DNA of 27,707 bases, from NCBI GenBank assembly GCA_023212695.1, contig JALCCG010000275.1, positions 1 to 27,707 on the forward strand, given 5' to 3'. The notes beneath the pieces are model-generated. The model did not search any database, was not told the origin of the DNA, and saw nothing but the letters and a program-made list of their open reading frames with translations. Positions 9,150-17,709 of the stretch are shown here, piece by piece. The DNA comes from Sporisorium sorghi. Taxonomy: Eukaryota > Basidiomycota > Ustilaginomycetes > Ustilaginales > Ustilaginaceae. The position numbers and the translations under genes are program-made. Positions within the stretch are counted from its first letter, which is position 1; each line of letters starts with the position of its first letter.

Positions 9150-9897
9150 CTAACGAATCGGACCGCCCCTCGCGGGGTCCTTAGCCGACGCCGCCGCCGC
9201 CGCCGCGCCGTCATCCAAGGCAAACTCCTTTAGGTCCTCCAAAGACACCACGTCCAGCGCGCGCTGGTGCGTTGCCTCGAGCTTGACCTTGGGCACGCCG
9301 TCGCGGGGCAGCTCGCCGCGCTTGTACGCGTCCAGGCTCTGTTTCCAGCGCGAGACGCACAGGCACCACGAGCAGCCCTGCGACAGGATCGGGCGCAGGT
9401 CGTTGCCCTTGGACGCCGAAAAGTCGAGCCACTTTTGCGATACGACTGCGGCGAGCGTGTGTGAGCCGCCATCAGCTGGGCCCGTGTTGCAGTACTGCGC
9501 GGGAATCAAAACGATTAGAAAAAAAGTCAGTAGCAGTTCCAGCATGAACATATAAGGGGAAGGAAAAGATACGTACGTCATCGCGGTAGAACCCAGTCAT
9601 GGGGTTCGTCCCACACTGCCCCAGCGGGCGCCCAAACACATTCAGCGGACGCTCCATCTTGAACGGGTTGTCCACTAGCGAATCACCACTGCCGCCGCCT
9701 CGACGGTCAGAAGCGTAGCTTGCGTTGCGAGACGTGATGCCGTTCGCGCCGCCGTTGCTCACGTTGGCAGCAGCCGCTTTGTGATGCGTAAATCTCGACC
9801 CGCTCGAAGTAGCAACGAGAAGCACGAGCGAGATGGTCCTGGCCGTCGCTCGTTTGGTAAGTCGTCTTGTGGTGGATGAGGCCAACGACGCCAACAT
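9150..9897 (-). CDS. DUF2237 family protein (one intron)
   Basis: The predicted protein has 221 residues from exons 9577-9897 and 9150-9494. The 82-nt intron (9495-9576) has donor GTACGT and acceptor CGCAG and is phase 0. Across the splice the protein reads TGFYRDD-YCNTGPAD, which restores the DUF2237 motif. Other family hallmarks are NVFGRPLGQC (86-95), GNDLRP (137-142), CSWCLCVSRW (148-157) and ATHQRALDVVSLEDL (181-195). The conserved Cys/His positions suggest metal or redox chemistry, but no activity is established that I can cite. The first ~45 residues are Ser/Thr/Arg-rich, lack acidic residues and contain a short hydrophobic stretch (TISLVLLVA). This suggests a mitochondrial presequence or signal peptide not expected in bacterial relatives. 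An Ala run near the C-terminus comes from a GCC repeat at about 9188-9205. Confidence 0.88.
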
Positions 9898-10237
9898 GAG
9901 TTACTTGCGGGGCTGATAGTGGTCGTGGTCGGTGGTCAAGATCAGTTGCGGTAGAGTGCGGCAGCGAGCAGTTGCGGGCGGGCAACATGACGTGCTCTCG
10001 ACCATGACAGCCATCTCCCTTAGTCAAGCAATGCCCAAACGCTCACTCGGTTACGGCGACCCAAGAAATCGGGGTGCGCGGCTGTCTCTCTATCTTGGGG
10101 CTCGTGAGTCAGTCGTTCCGCTGCACAACGTAGCCTCGCATAGCGCTTTTCGACGAAGCGAGTGGAGGAGGATCACTCATCTGGTAGGAACATTGTGTAG
10201 GAATTATCTATGCATAGCAAGGTCGAGTTGACACACA
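9898..10237. other. Gap between DUF2237 gene and tRNA-Leu
   Basis: This 340-bp region lies upstream of the minus-strand DUF2237 gene and upstream of the plus-strand tRNA gene. It presumably holds the DUF2237 promoter. No coding frame with recognisable features, repeat or strong palindrome was seen. Confidence 0.6.
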
Positions 10238-10328
10238 GGCAAGATGGCCGAGTGGTCTAAGGCGCTGTGTTCAGGATTCAATGTCTTATCGCAGTCTTCG
10301 GGCGTGGGTTCGAATCCCACTCTTGTCA
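10238..10328 (+). tRNA. tRNA-Leu (CAG) with a 13-nt intron
   Basis: The acceptor stem GGCAAGA (10238-10244) pairs with TCTTGTC (10321-10327) with one G-U pair; A at 10328 is the discriminator base, as expected for leucine. The D arm (GCC/GGC) and the A-box-like TGGCCGAGTGG are clear. The T arm is GTGGG-TTCGAAT-CCCAC, containing the B box GGTTCGAATCC. The anticodon stem closes only if 10276-10288 is removed: CTGTG (10265-10269) pairs with CGCAG (10290-10294), leaving loop T-T-CAG-G-[intron]-T. The anticodon CAG is at 10272-10274 and the intron sits one base 3' of it, the standard eukaryotic nuclear position. A short class II variable arm with a TTCG turn follows the anticodon stem. Confidence 0.93.
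10276..10288 (+). other. tRNA-Leu intron (13 nt)
   Basis: These 13 bases, between tRNA positions 37 and 38, must be removed to form a five-pair anticodon stem. The position agrees with splicing by the nuclear tRNA endonuclease. It is a short intron for a nuclear tRNA-Leu. Confidence 0.85.
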
Positions 10329-10339
10329 CTAAACTTTCA

Positions 10340-10345
10340 TTTTTT
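10340..10345 (+). terminator. RNA polymerase III terminator (T6)
   Basis: Six consecutive T lie 11 bp after the tRNA 3' end on the RNA-like strand, the standard stop signal for RNA polymerase III. A second T run follows at about 10352-10357. Confidence 0.85.
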
Positions 10346-10545
10346 AGCCTCTTTTTTATTTTTTAAAAAAAAATAAAATAAAATCGACGGACACGGAGCA
10401 ACTTGAAAAAGTGATGCTCTTCGCACAAAGACACACTCGACACGGAAAGGCTTGCTGCAACAGTCTTGCACACACATACCAGGGATACGTTCAACAGAGC
10501 AGCAGTCGTTTGATTGCAATCATAAAGTTGGATGCTGTCTGAAAG

Positions 10546-12855
10546 CTAAGCCCAAGCACCAGCGCCACCCCAAGCATCGCCGCCCGCTCCAAACGAATCG
10601 CTCGACTGACCGTTCGCACCTTCGCCCACGCTCGTCGACTTCTGCGCGACGAACGGCAGACTCGCCCTAACCTTCTTCTTGCCCTCGTCTTGGCTCGTAT
10701 CCGCTTTGCGCTTCCTCCCGCCCCGCTCTGCGTCCTTCTTGGCCTGCTTGCGCAGATCGATGATCCCGGCGACGCTCGTGTTTTGCTTCTCGCCCTTGTC
10801 CTCGTGCGAGATCTTCTTCGATGCTTTGGCGGGTGCGGGTTTGCCGCGGTCGGCGGGGACGGTGTCGTCGAACGTGTCGAGCTCCGTGCGCGACTTGGTC
10901 TCCCGCTGGCGCGCTTTGGAGAGGGCGGAAGAGGCGTCTTCCAGCACGCCCTCCGCGACCTCTGTGCGGCCAGAGGCGATCTTGGCGCGCTTTTTGGACA
11001 GCTCGTAGATGGGCGCGAGTCGTTGTTTTTCCTCGGCTGCATCGACGCTTTCGAAGAATGCATTGCTCTTGTCCGGTTTGGTCGCGGTGGAGGAGGAGGC
11101 GTCGGTGGTCGATTTGTTGACCTTCTTGCCGGCGCGAGAGCCGCGCTTGTGTTTCGGTTTCGAGCGGTCGGAGGGGTCTTCTGTGGTGAGTGCGGAGGAT
11201 TTCTTGGGAGCTGGGGCATGTTTGGCTTTGGGTTTGGACGTTTTGGACGATCCTTTCTTGGCGTCGGATCGAGAGGGGCCCGCTGCTTGGCGACGCAGCG
11301 CTCGCATCTCGGCGGCCATCTGCGCTGCTTCGTCGTCATTGTCATCGTCCTCGGTGTCAGGCTCCTCCTTGCGACCCTTGCCAGCGCTGCTTTTCGGCGC
11401 AGGCTTGCCACGGCGCAAAGCGCGCATCTCGGCAGCCATCTGAGCCGCTGCGTCGTCATCTTCGTCCTCGTCCTCCTCGGCACTGTTGTCCGCTTCGACG
11501 TCGCGTCTGCCTCGTTGAGCGCGCTGCTGCTTCTTGACCGCGCCATCTTTCGCTGCGTCTTCCTTCTCAGCAGGCCGACCCCGGGGCTGCAGCCTCTCGT
11601 TATCCAGCACACGCAGCGTCGCATGCACGGCCAGGATCCGCTCCCTGTACCCCTGCTCGTTCGCGACCGCATTCCCCTTCAACAGCAACTGCGTCAGACC
11701 CTTGCGCCTCAACCGCGGCTGCGCCTCCCGCTCCTCCTCCGGCTGCACCAGCGTCGACAGTGCCTCCCAACTAGCCAGCCCGCAGTCCTTGAGCTCGAGC
11801 AGCTCGAGCCCGGGCGCCGTCTTGCCGTCTGCGCCCTTGCCCCAATTCCTCACATGCTGCGGCAGGCTGCCGAGCAGCGGGTTATCGTTGAGGCGCACCT
11901 CGCGCAGTGCGAGGCACAGCGAGAAGTCGGGCAGGCTCTCGGCGCCTTTGAGTCTATTATGCCCCAGCGAGAGCTTCTTCAACGCGGGGAGCGAGGCGGG
12001 GAGCGAAGCCGGTAGAGCTTGGATCTCGTTGTGCGAGAGGATGAGCGAGTTGAGCTCGGGCAAGTGCGGGAATGCGGTGGGAAAGCTGGCAACCGCGTTG
12101 TTGTTGAGCACCAGCGCTTTGAGGTTGCGCAGAGGGGTGATGGAGGGAGGGACGGAGGTGAGGGCACAGTGCGAGAGCGTAAGCACGCACAGCTCCTCGA
12201 GCGCCTCGAGTCCGATGCAGGTTTCAGAGGTGAGGTGGGGGTTGGACGAAAGGTTGAGCCAGGTCAAGTTGTCGCCGAATGCGCGGCCTTTGCCCTTGGT
12301 GGATGACTTGCTGCGGAAGACGGCTTTGGCGAGCCAGGTGAGTGTGGTCAGGCCTTTGGGTGAGGTTGATGAGGGTTGGATGGAGGACAGGTCGAGTCGC
12401 TGGAGGTATTTGAATTGGGAGAGGGTGTCGATCAGCGCCGGAAGAGGGGGCAGTTGATGCTCTGCTAAGGAGAGCGCCGTCTTGGAGCGAATGTCGTCGT
12501 CTTCGGATTCTTCTTCCTCTTCTTCTTCGTCGTCATCGTCATCATCGCTCTTGTCGTTCTGCTCTGCTTGTGTCGAAGCTCCAGCACCAGAACTTTCGGC
12601 CTTCTGCTTGCTGCCATTCCTGTGCTCAGCTGGCTGAGCAATGCGAGATCTGCGCCCGTAATTGCTACCTGATGCAGCGGCATTGCTGTCCACAGGTCTG
12701 CTTTTACCCTGAGCTCGTTTCTTGTAGAACACCGAACTGGTCGACGAAGCTGGACCCGCGGCATTAGAAGCGCTAGCTGCAGCAGCTCGATTGCGCTCTG
12801 ACTTGATCGGCCATTTTGGCCTGTCAGCTGAGGAAGCGTTCCTCGCTAGCGCCAT
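10546..12855 (-). CDS. Leucine-rich-repeat protein with charged C-terminal half
   Basis: The protein has 769 residues if translation starts at the ATG at 12855 (MALARNASS). The open frame runs on upstream, but only through the A/T tract of the promoter. After a Ser/Ala-rich N-terminus and a strongly acidic stretch, about residues 130-430 form a series of LxxLxLxxN-type repeats, such as LKALVLNNNAV, LNSLILSHNEI and LKKLSLGHNRL. These end in a capping-like segment, LRVLDNERL. The C-terminal half is low-complexity and rich in Lys, Arg, Glu and Ala, with likely nuclear localisation signals (GGRKRKADTS). It carries two copies of AAQMAAEMRALRR exactly 40 residues apart (Met477 and Met517). The C-terminus is GAGGDAWGGAGAWA. 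The LRRs suggest a protein-binding scaffold, perhaps nuclear or nucleolar. No specific orthologue was recognised. It is divergent from the amino acid permease. Confidence 0.85.
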   Translation of the reverse strand: MALARNASSADRPKWPIKSERNRAAAASASNAAGPASSTSSVFYKKRAQGKSRPVDSNAAASGSNYGRRSRIAQPAEHRNGSKQKAESSGAGASTQAEQNDKSDDDDDDEEEEEEESEDDDIRSKTALSLAEHQLPPLPALIDTLSQFKYLQRLDLSSIQPSSTSPKGLTTLTWLAKAVFRSKSSTKGKGRAFGDNLTWLNLSSNPHLTSETCIGLEALEELCVLTLSHCALTSVPPSITPLRNLKALVLNNNAVASFPTAFPHLPELNSLILSHNEIQALPASLPASLPALKKLSLGHNRLKGAESLPDFSLCLALREVRLNDNPLLGSLPQHVRNWGKGADGKTAPGLELLELKDCGLASWEALSTLVQPEEEREAQPRLRRKGLTQLLLKGNAVANEQGYRERILAVHATLRVLDNERLQPRGRPAEKEDAAKDGAVKKQQRAQRGRRDVEADNSAEEDEDEDDDAAAQMAAEMRALRRGKPAPKSSAGKGRKEEPDTEDDDNDDEAAQMAAEMRALRRQAAGPSRSDAKKGSSKTSKPKAKHAPAPKKSSALTTEDPSDRSKPKHKRGSRAGKKVNKSTTDASSSTATKPDKSNAFFESVDAAEEKQRLAPIYELSKKRAKIASGRTEVAEGVLEDASSALSKARQRETKSRTELDTFDDTVPADRGKPAPAKASKKISHEDKGEKQNTSVAGIIDLRKQAKKDAERGGRKRKADTSQDEGKKKVRASLPFVAQKSTSVGEGANGQSSDSFGAGGDAWGGAGAWA

Positions 12856-13229
12856 CCTTGCTGTTGTTGCTGATGGTTGTTTGAGGGGAAGGTCAAGAGA
12901 GAAGGTAAGGAAGGAGGAAGAAACGAAGGCCAAGTGCGAATTTGTGGAGTTTTTTTTTTTTTTTTTTTTTTTCTCAAAAAAGAAAAAAAAGGAAAAGAAA
13001 AAAAAATTCGGAATTCGGAGAGCTTGCCATGTGTGCAATCATGGTGAAGATCAACACCGACCAACAACGACGACGACGACTCCAACACTCCCTTATCTCG
13101 ACGGATCTGGCCTCCTCCCTCCAATATCGCTCGCTCGGATCGCACAACTGAAGCAAGGGACCGTACCAGCTCGACACCGCCCAGCGCACCTCACGCGGCA
13201 CCGCAGCAGCCGCAGCCTCTTCGCGGGCC
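12856..13229. promoter_or_regulatory. Divergent promoter between LRR gene and amino acid permease
   Basis: This 374-bp intergenic segment lies between two divergent start codons and must hold both promoters. Its core is a 23-T run at 12950-12972 followed at once by an A-rich stretch to about 13007, so T and A blocks face each other and could form an imperfect hairpin. The T run is 95 bp upstream of the LRR start and about 257 bp upstream of the permease start. A reading frame crosses the tract, but only through low-complexity Phe/Lys codons. Confidence 0.7.
12950..12972. repeat. Poly-T tract (23 T) followed by A-rich block
   Basis: Twenty-three uninterrupted T are followed by CTC and an A-rich block (12975-13007) broken only by a few G. 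It lies in the divergent promoter of the LRR and permease genes. Confidence 0.95.
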
Positions 13230-15284
13230 ATGTCGTCCGACCCGGTCGGCGCAGCAATCGCGCTAGCTGGCGTGCCCGACGAGCCGGCCTCGCTGCTCTC
13301 CGATGCACTCCGCCCTTCCATAGACACCTCCTCGCCATCACGCACCCTACGCCCCAAAGCGAGCTCGGACAGCATACCGCTGCCGGAAGAGGACGAGGAC
13401 GAGGACGACTTTGTGGTGTTCGAGGACCGGAACACGCTGCCTGCGCCCAGGCTGGTCGATGGCGGGCTGGACGATTTGGAAGATGCAGGGGCAAGTGCGA
13501 AGCGGTCGACGCTGGCGATTGCGCGTGCGAGCATGGAGAGCCTGTCGTTTGGGTACCGGGACCATCTGCTGCCTCTCAGCTTGAGTGGGGATGGGGACGA
13601 GACGCTCGCGGGCGACTATGGCGAGCGGGAAGGGTCTGTTGCTGCAGCGCGGGGGTCGGGGTCCAGCTCGAGAGGCGGGCGGCGTCACACGAGGGGATAC
13701 TCGCGCGACCGGCTCGCAGAGCGCCGCGTGACGCTCATCGACGGCATCGCGCTCACTATCGGCGTGCAGATCGGTTCGGGCATCTTCTCATCACCGGGCG
13801 TCGTCACGCTCAATACGGGCAGCATCGGCGCATCGATCGTTATCTGGCTGTTGTCCGGTCTGCTGGCGTGGACGGGCGCGTCGTCGTTCGCGGAGCTGGG
13901 CGCGTCCATTCCGCTGAACGGCGGGTCGCAGGCGTATCTCAACTACTCGTTTGGGCCGCTCTCGGCGTTTTTGTATACGTGGTCCGCGCTGACTGCGCTC
14001 AAGCCGGGAGCGGGCGCGATCATTGCGACGATCTTCGGCGAGTATGTAGCGAGGATCCTGTTCCATGCTACGGGCAAAGCGGCGGATCACCCGCACGAGA
14101 CGGGGCTCGACGGCATCCCGGCGTGGTCGATCAAGCTGCTCGCCGTCGCCATTGTCACGCTCATCACGGCGGCGCATGCGTTTTCGAACAAGCTCGGCAC
14201 ACGCACCCAGATCGCCACCACCGTCGTCAAGCTGCTCGCGCTCACTGCCGTGCCCATCCTGGCCATCGTGCAGGCCGCGCGCGGCAAGACGAGCCCCTCG
14301 TCGCAACAGGCGTTTTCGAGCCTGAGCGCGCTGTTCGCGGGAAGCTCGACGTCGCCCTCTGCGTACGCGCTGGCGCTGTACAGCGGGCTATGGGCGTTCG
14401 ATGGTTGGGACCAATCGTGTTTTGTGGCGGGCGAGATGAAGAGGGTCGAAAAAGACCTGCCAAGGGTGATCCAGGTCAGCCTGGCAACGGTGATTTTGAT
14501 CTTTCTGTCGGCGGTGGTGTCGTACTTTGTCGTGCTGCCGGCGGAGTTGGTCAAGCGCACGAATACCGTCGCGCTCGATTTCGGCAGTGCCATCTTCGGC
14601 ACCGTAGGCGGGATCGTGTTTGCGTTCCTCGTGGCGTTTTCGTGCTTCGGCGCGCTCAACGGGCAGATCTACACCACGGCGCGGCTCATCCTCGCCGCAT
14701 CGCGCGAGGGCTACCTACCAGAACGACTCGGCGACATCAACAGGCGCACCGGCACGCCTGTCGCAGCACTGGTGCTGCAGCTCGTGCTCATCTGCGCGTT
14801 CATCCTGCTCGGGTCTGGCTTTGCGTCGTTGGTCAACTTCTACGGCGTGTGCAGCTGGACGTTCTACCTCGCGTCCGTGCTGGGTCTGCTCGTGCTGCGC
14901 ATCAAGGAACCCAACCTCAATCGACCGTACAAGACGTGGCTCGCGACGCCGATCTTGTTTGCAGCAGTGGCGCTGTTCCTGCTGCTCATGCCGATCGGCA
15001 GCGCGCCGCTGGAGGGGTTGGCTGCGCTGCTGTTCATTGCGGCGGGCGTGCCGGTGTACTACTTGACGCAGAGCCGAGCTGGGTGGGTGAGCAACGTTCC
15101 CTTGCTCGCGCGGATGAAGGGGCTGTTCACGAGCGGTGCGAATGGTGCGAGTGTAGGCGATGGGAGAGGTCATCATGTGCCGCTGCCGACATCGGATGCT
15201 GCGGAGCGCGGGACAGAGGAGGACGACGAGGAACAGATCGAGATGCTCCCCAAGCCTGGGGACGAAGCCAAGCAGCAGTCATGA
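13230..15284 (+). CDS. L-type amino acid permease (APC superfamily, LAT/Mup-like)
   Basis: This 684-residue, intronless protein probably imports amino acids at the plasma membrane. A long hydrophilic N-terminal tail (~165 residues) contains an acidic block (EEDEDEDDF, about 53-61) and is longer than usual for animal LATs. About twelve hydrophobic segments follow. The first carries the family's substrate-site motif GSGIFSSPG (182-190), preceded by TLIDGIALTIGVQI. Other APC features are GGSQAYLNYSFGP after TM2-TM3, the ALYSGLWAFDGWDQ segment of TM6, FSCFGALNGQIYTTARLILAASREGYLPE in TM8 and its loop (split here for description), and RPYKTW before the last helices. The pattern resembles the SLC7 light chains and the fungal methionine permeases Mup1/Mup3. 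Substrate cannot be set from sequence. The acidic N- and C-terminal tails fit ubiquitin-regulated fungal permeases (inference). Confidence 0.93.
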   Translation: MSSDPVGAAIALAGVPDEPASLLSDALRPSIDTSSPSRTLRPKASSDSIPLPEEDEDEDDFVVFEDRNTLPAPRLVDGGLDDLEDAGASAKRSTLAIARASMESLSFGYRDHLLPLSLSGDGDETLAGDYGEREGSVAAARGSGSSSRGGRRHTRGYSRDRLAERRVTLIDGIALTIGVQIGSGIFSSPGVVTLNTGSIGASIVIWLLSGLLAWTGASSFAELGASIPLNGGSQAYLNYSFGPLSAFLYTWSALTALKPGAGAIIATIFGEYVARILFHATGKAADHPHETGLDGIPAWSIKLLAVAIVTLITAAHAFSNKLGTRTQIATTVVKLLALTAVPILAIVQAARGKTSPSSQQAFSSLSALFAGSSTSPSAYALALYSGLWAFDGWDQSCFVAGEMKRVEKDLPRVIQVSLATVILIFLSAVVSYFVVLPAELVKRTNTVALDFGSAIFGTVGGIVFAFLVAFSCFGALNGQIYTTARLILAASREGYLPERLGDINRRTGTPVAALVLQLVLICAFILLGSGFASLVNFYGVCSWTFYLASVLGLLVLRIKEPNLNRPYKTWLATPILFAAVALFLLLMPIGSAPLEGLAALLFIAAGVPVYYLTQSRAGWVSNVPLLARMKGLFTSGANGASVGDGRGHHVPLPTSDAAERGTEEDDEEQIEMLPKPGDEAKQQS

Positions 15285-15444
15285 AGCTCAATCCAGACGA
15301 TCACAATGCAGCACATTCATCTCATGCAAAAGCAGGCTGATCGTCTGACGCTGGTGAGGAGCAAGCTTTTGCAAGGCAGAATTGGCATGTCGACGTGTGA
15401 CTGAGGTTCAACAGGCACGCATGCCAACGACGAATGAAATCCCA

Positions 15445-17709
15445 TCACTTCTTGCCCTTCTTCCCACCCTTGCCCTTCGCCGGGCTGCCCCCGCTGACCG
15501 CCTTGCTCTTCTTATTCGCCTTCTGCACCGCCGCATACCGATCGAGCGTCAGCCACTTGACCTCCTCCCACCTCTCCTGCTGCCTCCCACTCTCCCAATC
15601 CATCCCCAGCTTCTTCCACTCCGCCGCCACCTGCACCCGCAACGCGTGCGCGATATCCCTGCACTCGGCGGCGGGCTTGTTGCCGAACTCTTTCTCCGTG
15701 CCCAGCCCCTCAGCCAGATACGCCTGGAACTCGTCCTCGAACACCGAGGGCGCGTACTTGCGCATGCCCAGATCCGTCTCAATCACCTTCCTGCTCGGCG
15801 CACTGAGCCCGGCATACTGGCGCGCCACAAACGCCCGGTAGCTAGCAGAGAGGAAGTAGAGCGCATGCAGCAGTTCGTGCGGCAGCGTCGAGTGCGCCTG
15901 CGACGCGACGCACGAGATGACGTAGCTCACGCCGCCCGCGTCGGCGTCTGCGTTGCGAGAGGCCGCGCCTTCGTACGGCGAGATGGCGTTGAGCGAAACC
16001 AGCAGGTCCAAAAGCTGGTTCTCCTCGGGCGAGCAGTGCGGCACCCACCACTTGGGCTGATCTTCATCGCTGTCCGTCGCTTCGAACATAGCATCGAGCC
16101 ACTCGTGCACGCCTTGGCGGATGGGGAAGTTGAAGCCCTGGTAGTTGCGGCAGATGCGCTCGTCGGCGGCTTGCTGCAGGCTCAGGTAGCTTTTTGCTTT
16201 GGAGTCGGATTCGTAGAACGCTTCCATGCGTGCGAGGGCGGCGTGCTGCAGTGCGGCTGTGGGGAAGAGCAGCGTGAGCACGGGCGGGTCGACGATGTGT
16301 CCGAACAGTGGCTCTTGCTTGTCGGACTCGGTCTCTGCAGGTTCAGCAGCAGTGGATGGGGCTGAGACCGAGGCGGGCGTGGCAGGAGCAGGGTCCGAGT
16401 TGGCCGATGTATCGTTAGCAGAGATGGCGAACCCTGCCGCAGCGAGAGCGTTCGACAGCCCAGCGGGGGTCGGAGACTTGAGGAGCTCCGATTGCAGGGA
16501 CAAAGCGGAAAGGCTCTTCTCGGTCTCTGCGACATCTTTTCTAGCAGAATCACCTTCTTGTCGAACACTGGCCTTGATGCTGTTGAAATCTGGTTGAGGC
16601 GGCGAAGATGCGGCAGGAGATGCATCGACACGAGTCGAGACACCCAGACCCAGACCAGCTAGTTCCTCCAGCAGAACGTTGCGCCTCCTCGCCAGTGCCA
16701 GCTCAGCTTCGAGTTTCCTGATCCTCTCTTCGAGCTGCTCGTAGGTTGGTTTGCCGCTGCCAGGCGTGGACGTCTTTGGGGCTTGAGAAGTCTCAACAGC
16801 GGTCGGCGCAGTTGGTGCGGCAGGAGTCGGAGAAGGCAACCTCTCAGGTGAAGGGCTGCACACCATCTCGTTGGGACGCAGCTTCTGCTGACCATCCTTG
16901 ACGCTGCTCCTTCCGCGATCAGGTGTCGAGTACGAGTTGGCCGGTCCAACGCCGTTCGGACCGCGAACGAGCTCTGTCGCGCCATTGTTGGCGATGCGAT
17001 TGTGTGAGACCAACAACAAAGCTGGGTCCGTGTGATCGGAAGCGCGAATGTCGTCCCAGATCTTCTTCTTGTCGAAGGCTTTGAGGCCAGCGCTAAAGTC
17101 AAAGTCGTCCGAGAGCGATGCATTTGGGATGGCGGGACTGTTGCCGCGCGAGACGGGAGCATGTGCGGCTTGCTTCTTTTTGGCCGACTTGGGCGTTGGT
17201 GCTGCAGAGGAAGCGTGTTTGGGTCGAGGTGAGCGGGTGGGTGTCGACGAGCGCGAAGCTGCTAGTTCTGCCAAGAAGTGGCTTGTAGCGTTCTGTTCTG
17301 TGGACGCATTGGACGCGCGATCAAAGGACATGATGGCTGGGTCTACGAAGGATGTAGCTGGAGCAGCAGCTGCTGTTGAATCTGACTTGCTAGAAGCAGG
17401 AGCATCGTCGCTTTGCTGATGCTTCTTCTGCTTGCCCTGACCCTTTGCTGGAGTCGACGTCTCTGATCGTGATGTATTGGTGACTGGAGGAGCCGTTTTC
17501 GATGTAGTCTCTGTCTTTGACTTGAGAGGAGCTGCAGCAGCGAGGCTTGCAATATCGGTGCGCTTCAGTACAGCTTGCGAGCCGTCCTGCTTTTGAACGG
17601 TGAGTGTGTTGGCAGCCTGGTCGATGGACAGGATCTTGGCGTGCAAGTGCGAGCCCGGCTGAGAATGGAGCGTGAGCTTGACATCGAGCCCGATGAATGG
17701 TGACGACAT
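15445..17709 (-). CDS. Edc3-like LSm-FDF protein with C-terminal HExxH domain
   Basis: The protein has 754 residues in one uninterrupted frame, started at the ATG at 17709 (MSSPFIGL). Residues ~1-55 resemble the divergent LSm domain of Edc3/Scd6 proteins (FIGLDVKLTLHS, ILSIDQAANTLTV). A Ser/Ala/Thr-rich linker leads to an FDF motif at 203-205 within DDFDFSAGLKAFDKKKIWDDI (split: DDFDFSAGLK then AFDKKKIWDDI), the segment Edc3/Scd6 proteins use to bind the DEAD-box helicase Dhh1. A short coiled coil follows at ~322-350. The C-terminal ~270 residues do not resemble the YjeF_N domain expected in Edc3. They contain HELLH at 611-615, preceded by a strand-like SYVISCVAS, and DEFQAY (Glu660) 45 residues later, the layout of a zincin metallopeptidase fold. 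The tail is very Lys-rich. This suggests a P-body or mRNA-decay protein with a peptidase-like module; activity is unproven. Confidence 0.85.
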   Translation of the reverse strand: MSSPFIGLDVKLTLHSQPGSHLHAKILSIDQAANTLTVQKQDGSQAVLKRTDIASLAAAAPLKSKTETTSKTAPPVTNTSRSETSTPAKGQGKQKKHQQSDDAPASSKSDSTAAAAPATSFVDPAIMSFDRASNASTEQNATSHFLAELAASRSSTPTRSPRPKHASSAAPTPKSAKKKQAAHAPVSRGNSPAIPNASLSDDFDFSAGLKAFDKKKIWDDIRASDHTDPALLLVSHNRIANNGATELVRGPNGVGPANSYSTPDRGRSSVKDGQQKLRPNEMVCSPSPERLPSPTPAAPTAPTAVETSQAPKTSTPGSGKPTYEQLEERIRKLEAELALARRRNVLLEELAGLGLGVSTRVDASPAASSPPQPDFNSIKASVRQEGDSARKDVAETEKSLSALSLQSELLKSPTPAGLSNALAAAGFAISANDTSANSDPAPATPASVSAPSTAAEPAETESDKQEPLFGHIVDPPVLTLLFPTAALQHAALARMEAFYESDSKAKSYLSLQQAADERICRNYQGFNFPIRQGVHEWLDAMFEATDSDEDQPKWWVPHCSPEENQLLDLLVSLNAISPYEGAASRNADADAGGVSYVISCVASQAHSTLPHELLHALYFLSASYRAFVARQYAGLSAPSRKVIETDLGMRKYAPSVFEDEFQAYLAEGLGTEKEFGNKPAAECRDIAHALRVQVAAEWKKLGMDWESGRQQERWEEVKWLTLDRYAAVQKANKKSKAVSGGSPAKGKGGKKGKK

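Noticed and set aside
10491..11672. A 393-codon minus-strand frame and a 441-codon plus-strand frame (10690-12015)
   Set aside because: Both are shadows of the LRR gene in other frames. They are Arg/Ser/Pro- or Leu/Arg-rich low-complexity translations typical of GC-rich antisense frames.
12856..13038. N-terminal extension of the LRR protein to 13038
   Set aside because: The extra residues are mostly Phe and Lys runs encoded by the promoter homopolymer. The ATG at 12855 starts ordinary sequence.
12791..15340. An 849-codon open frame on the plus strand covering the LRR/permease promoter and the permease gene
   Set aside because: It is a different frame of the GC-rich permease gene joined to the poly-Phe and Lys codons of the T/A tract. 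The frame of 13230-15284 has a clear APC permease sequence, while this one is Arg/His/Ala-rich without domains.
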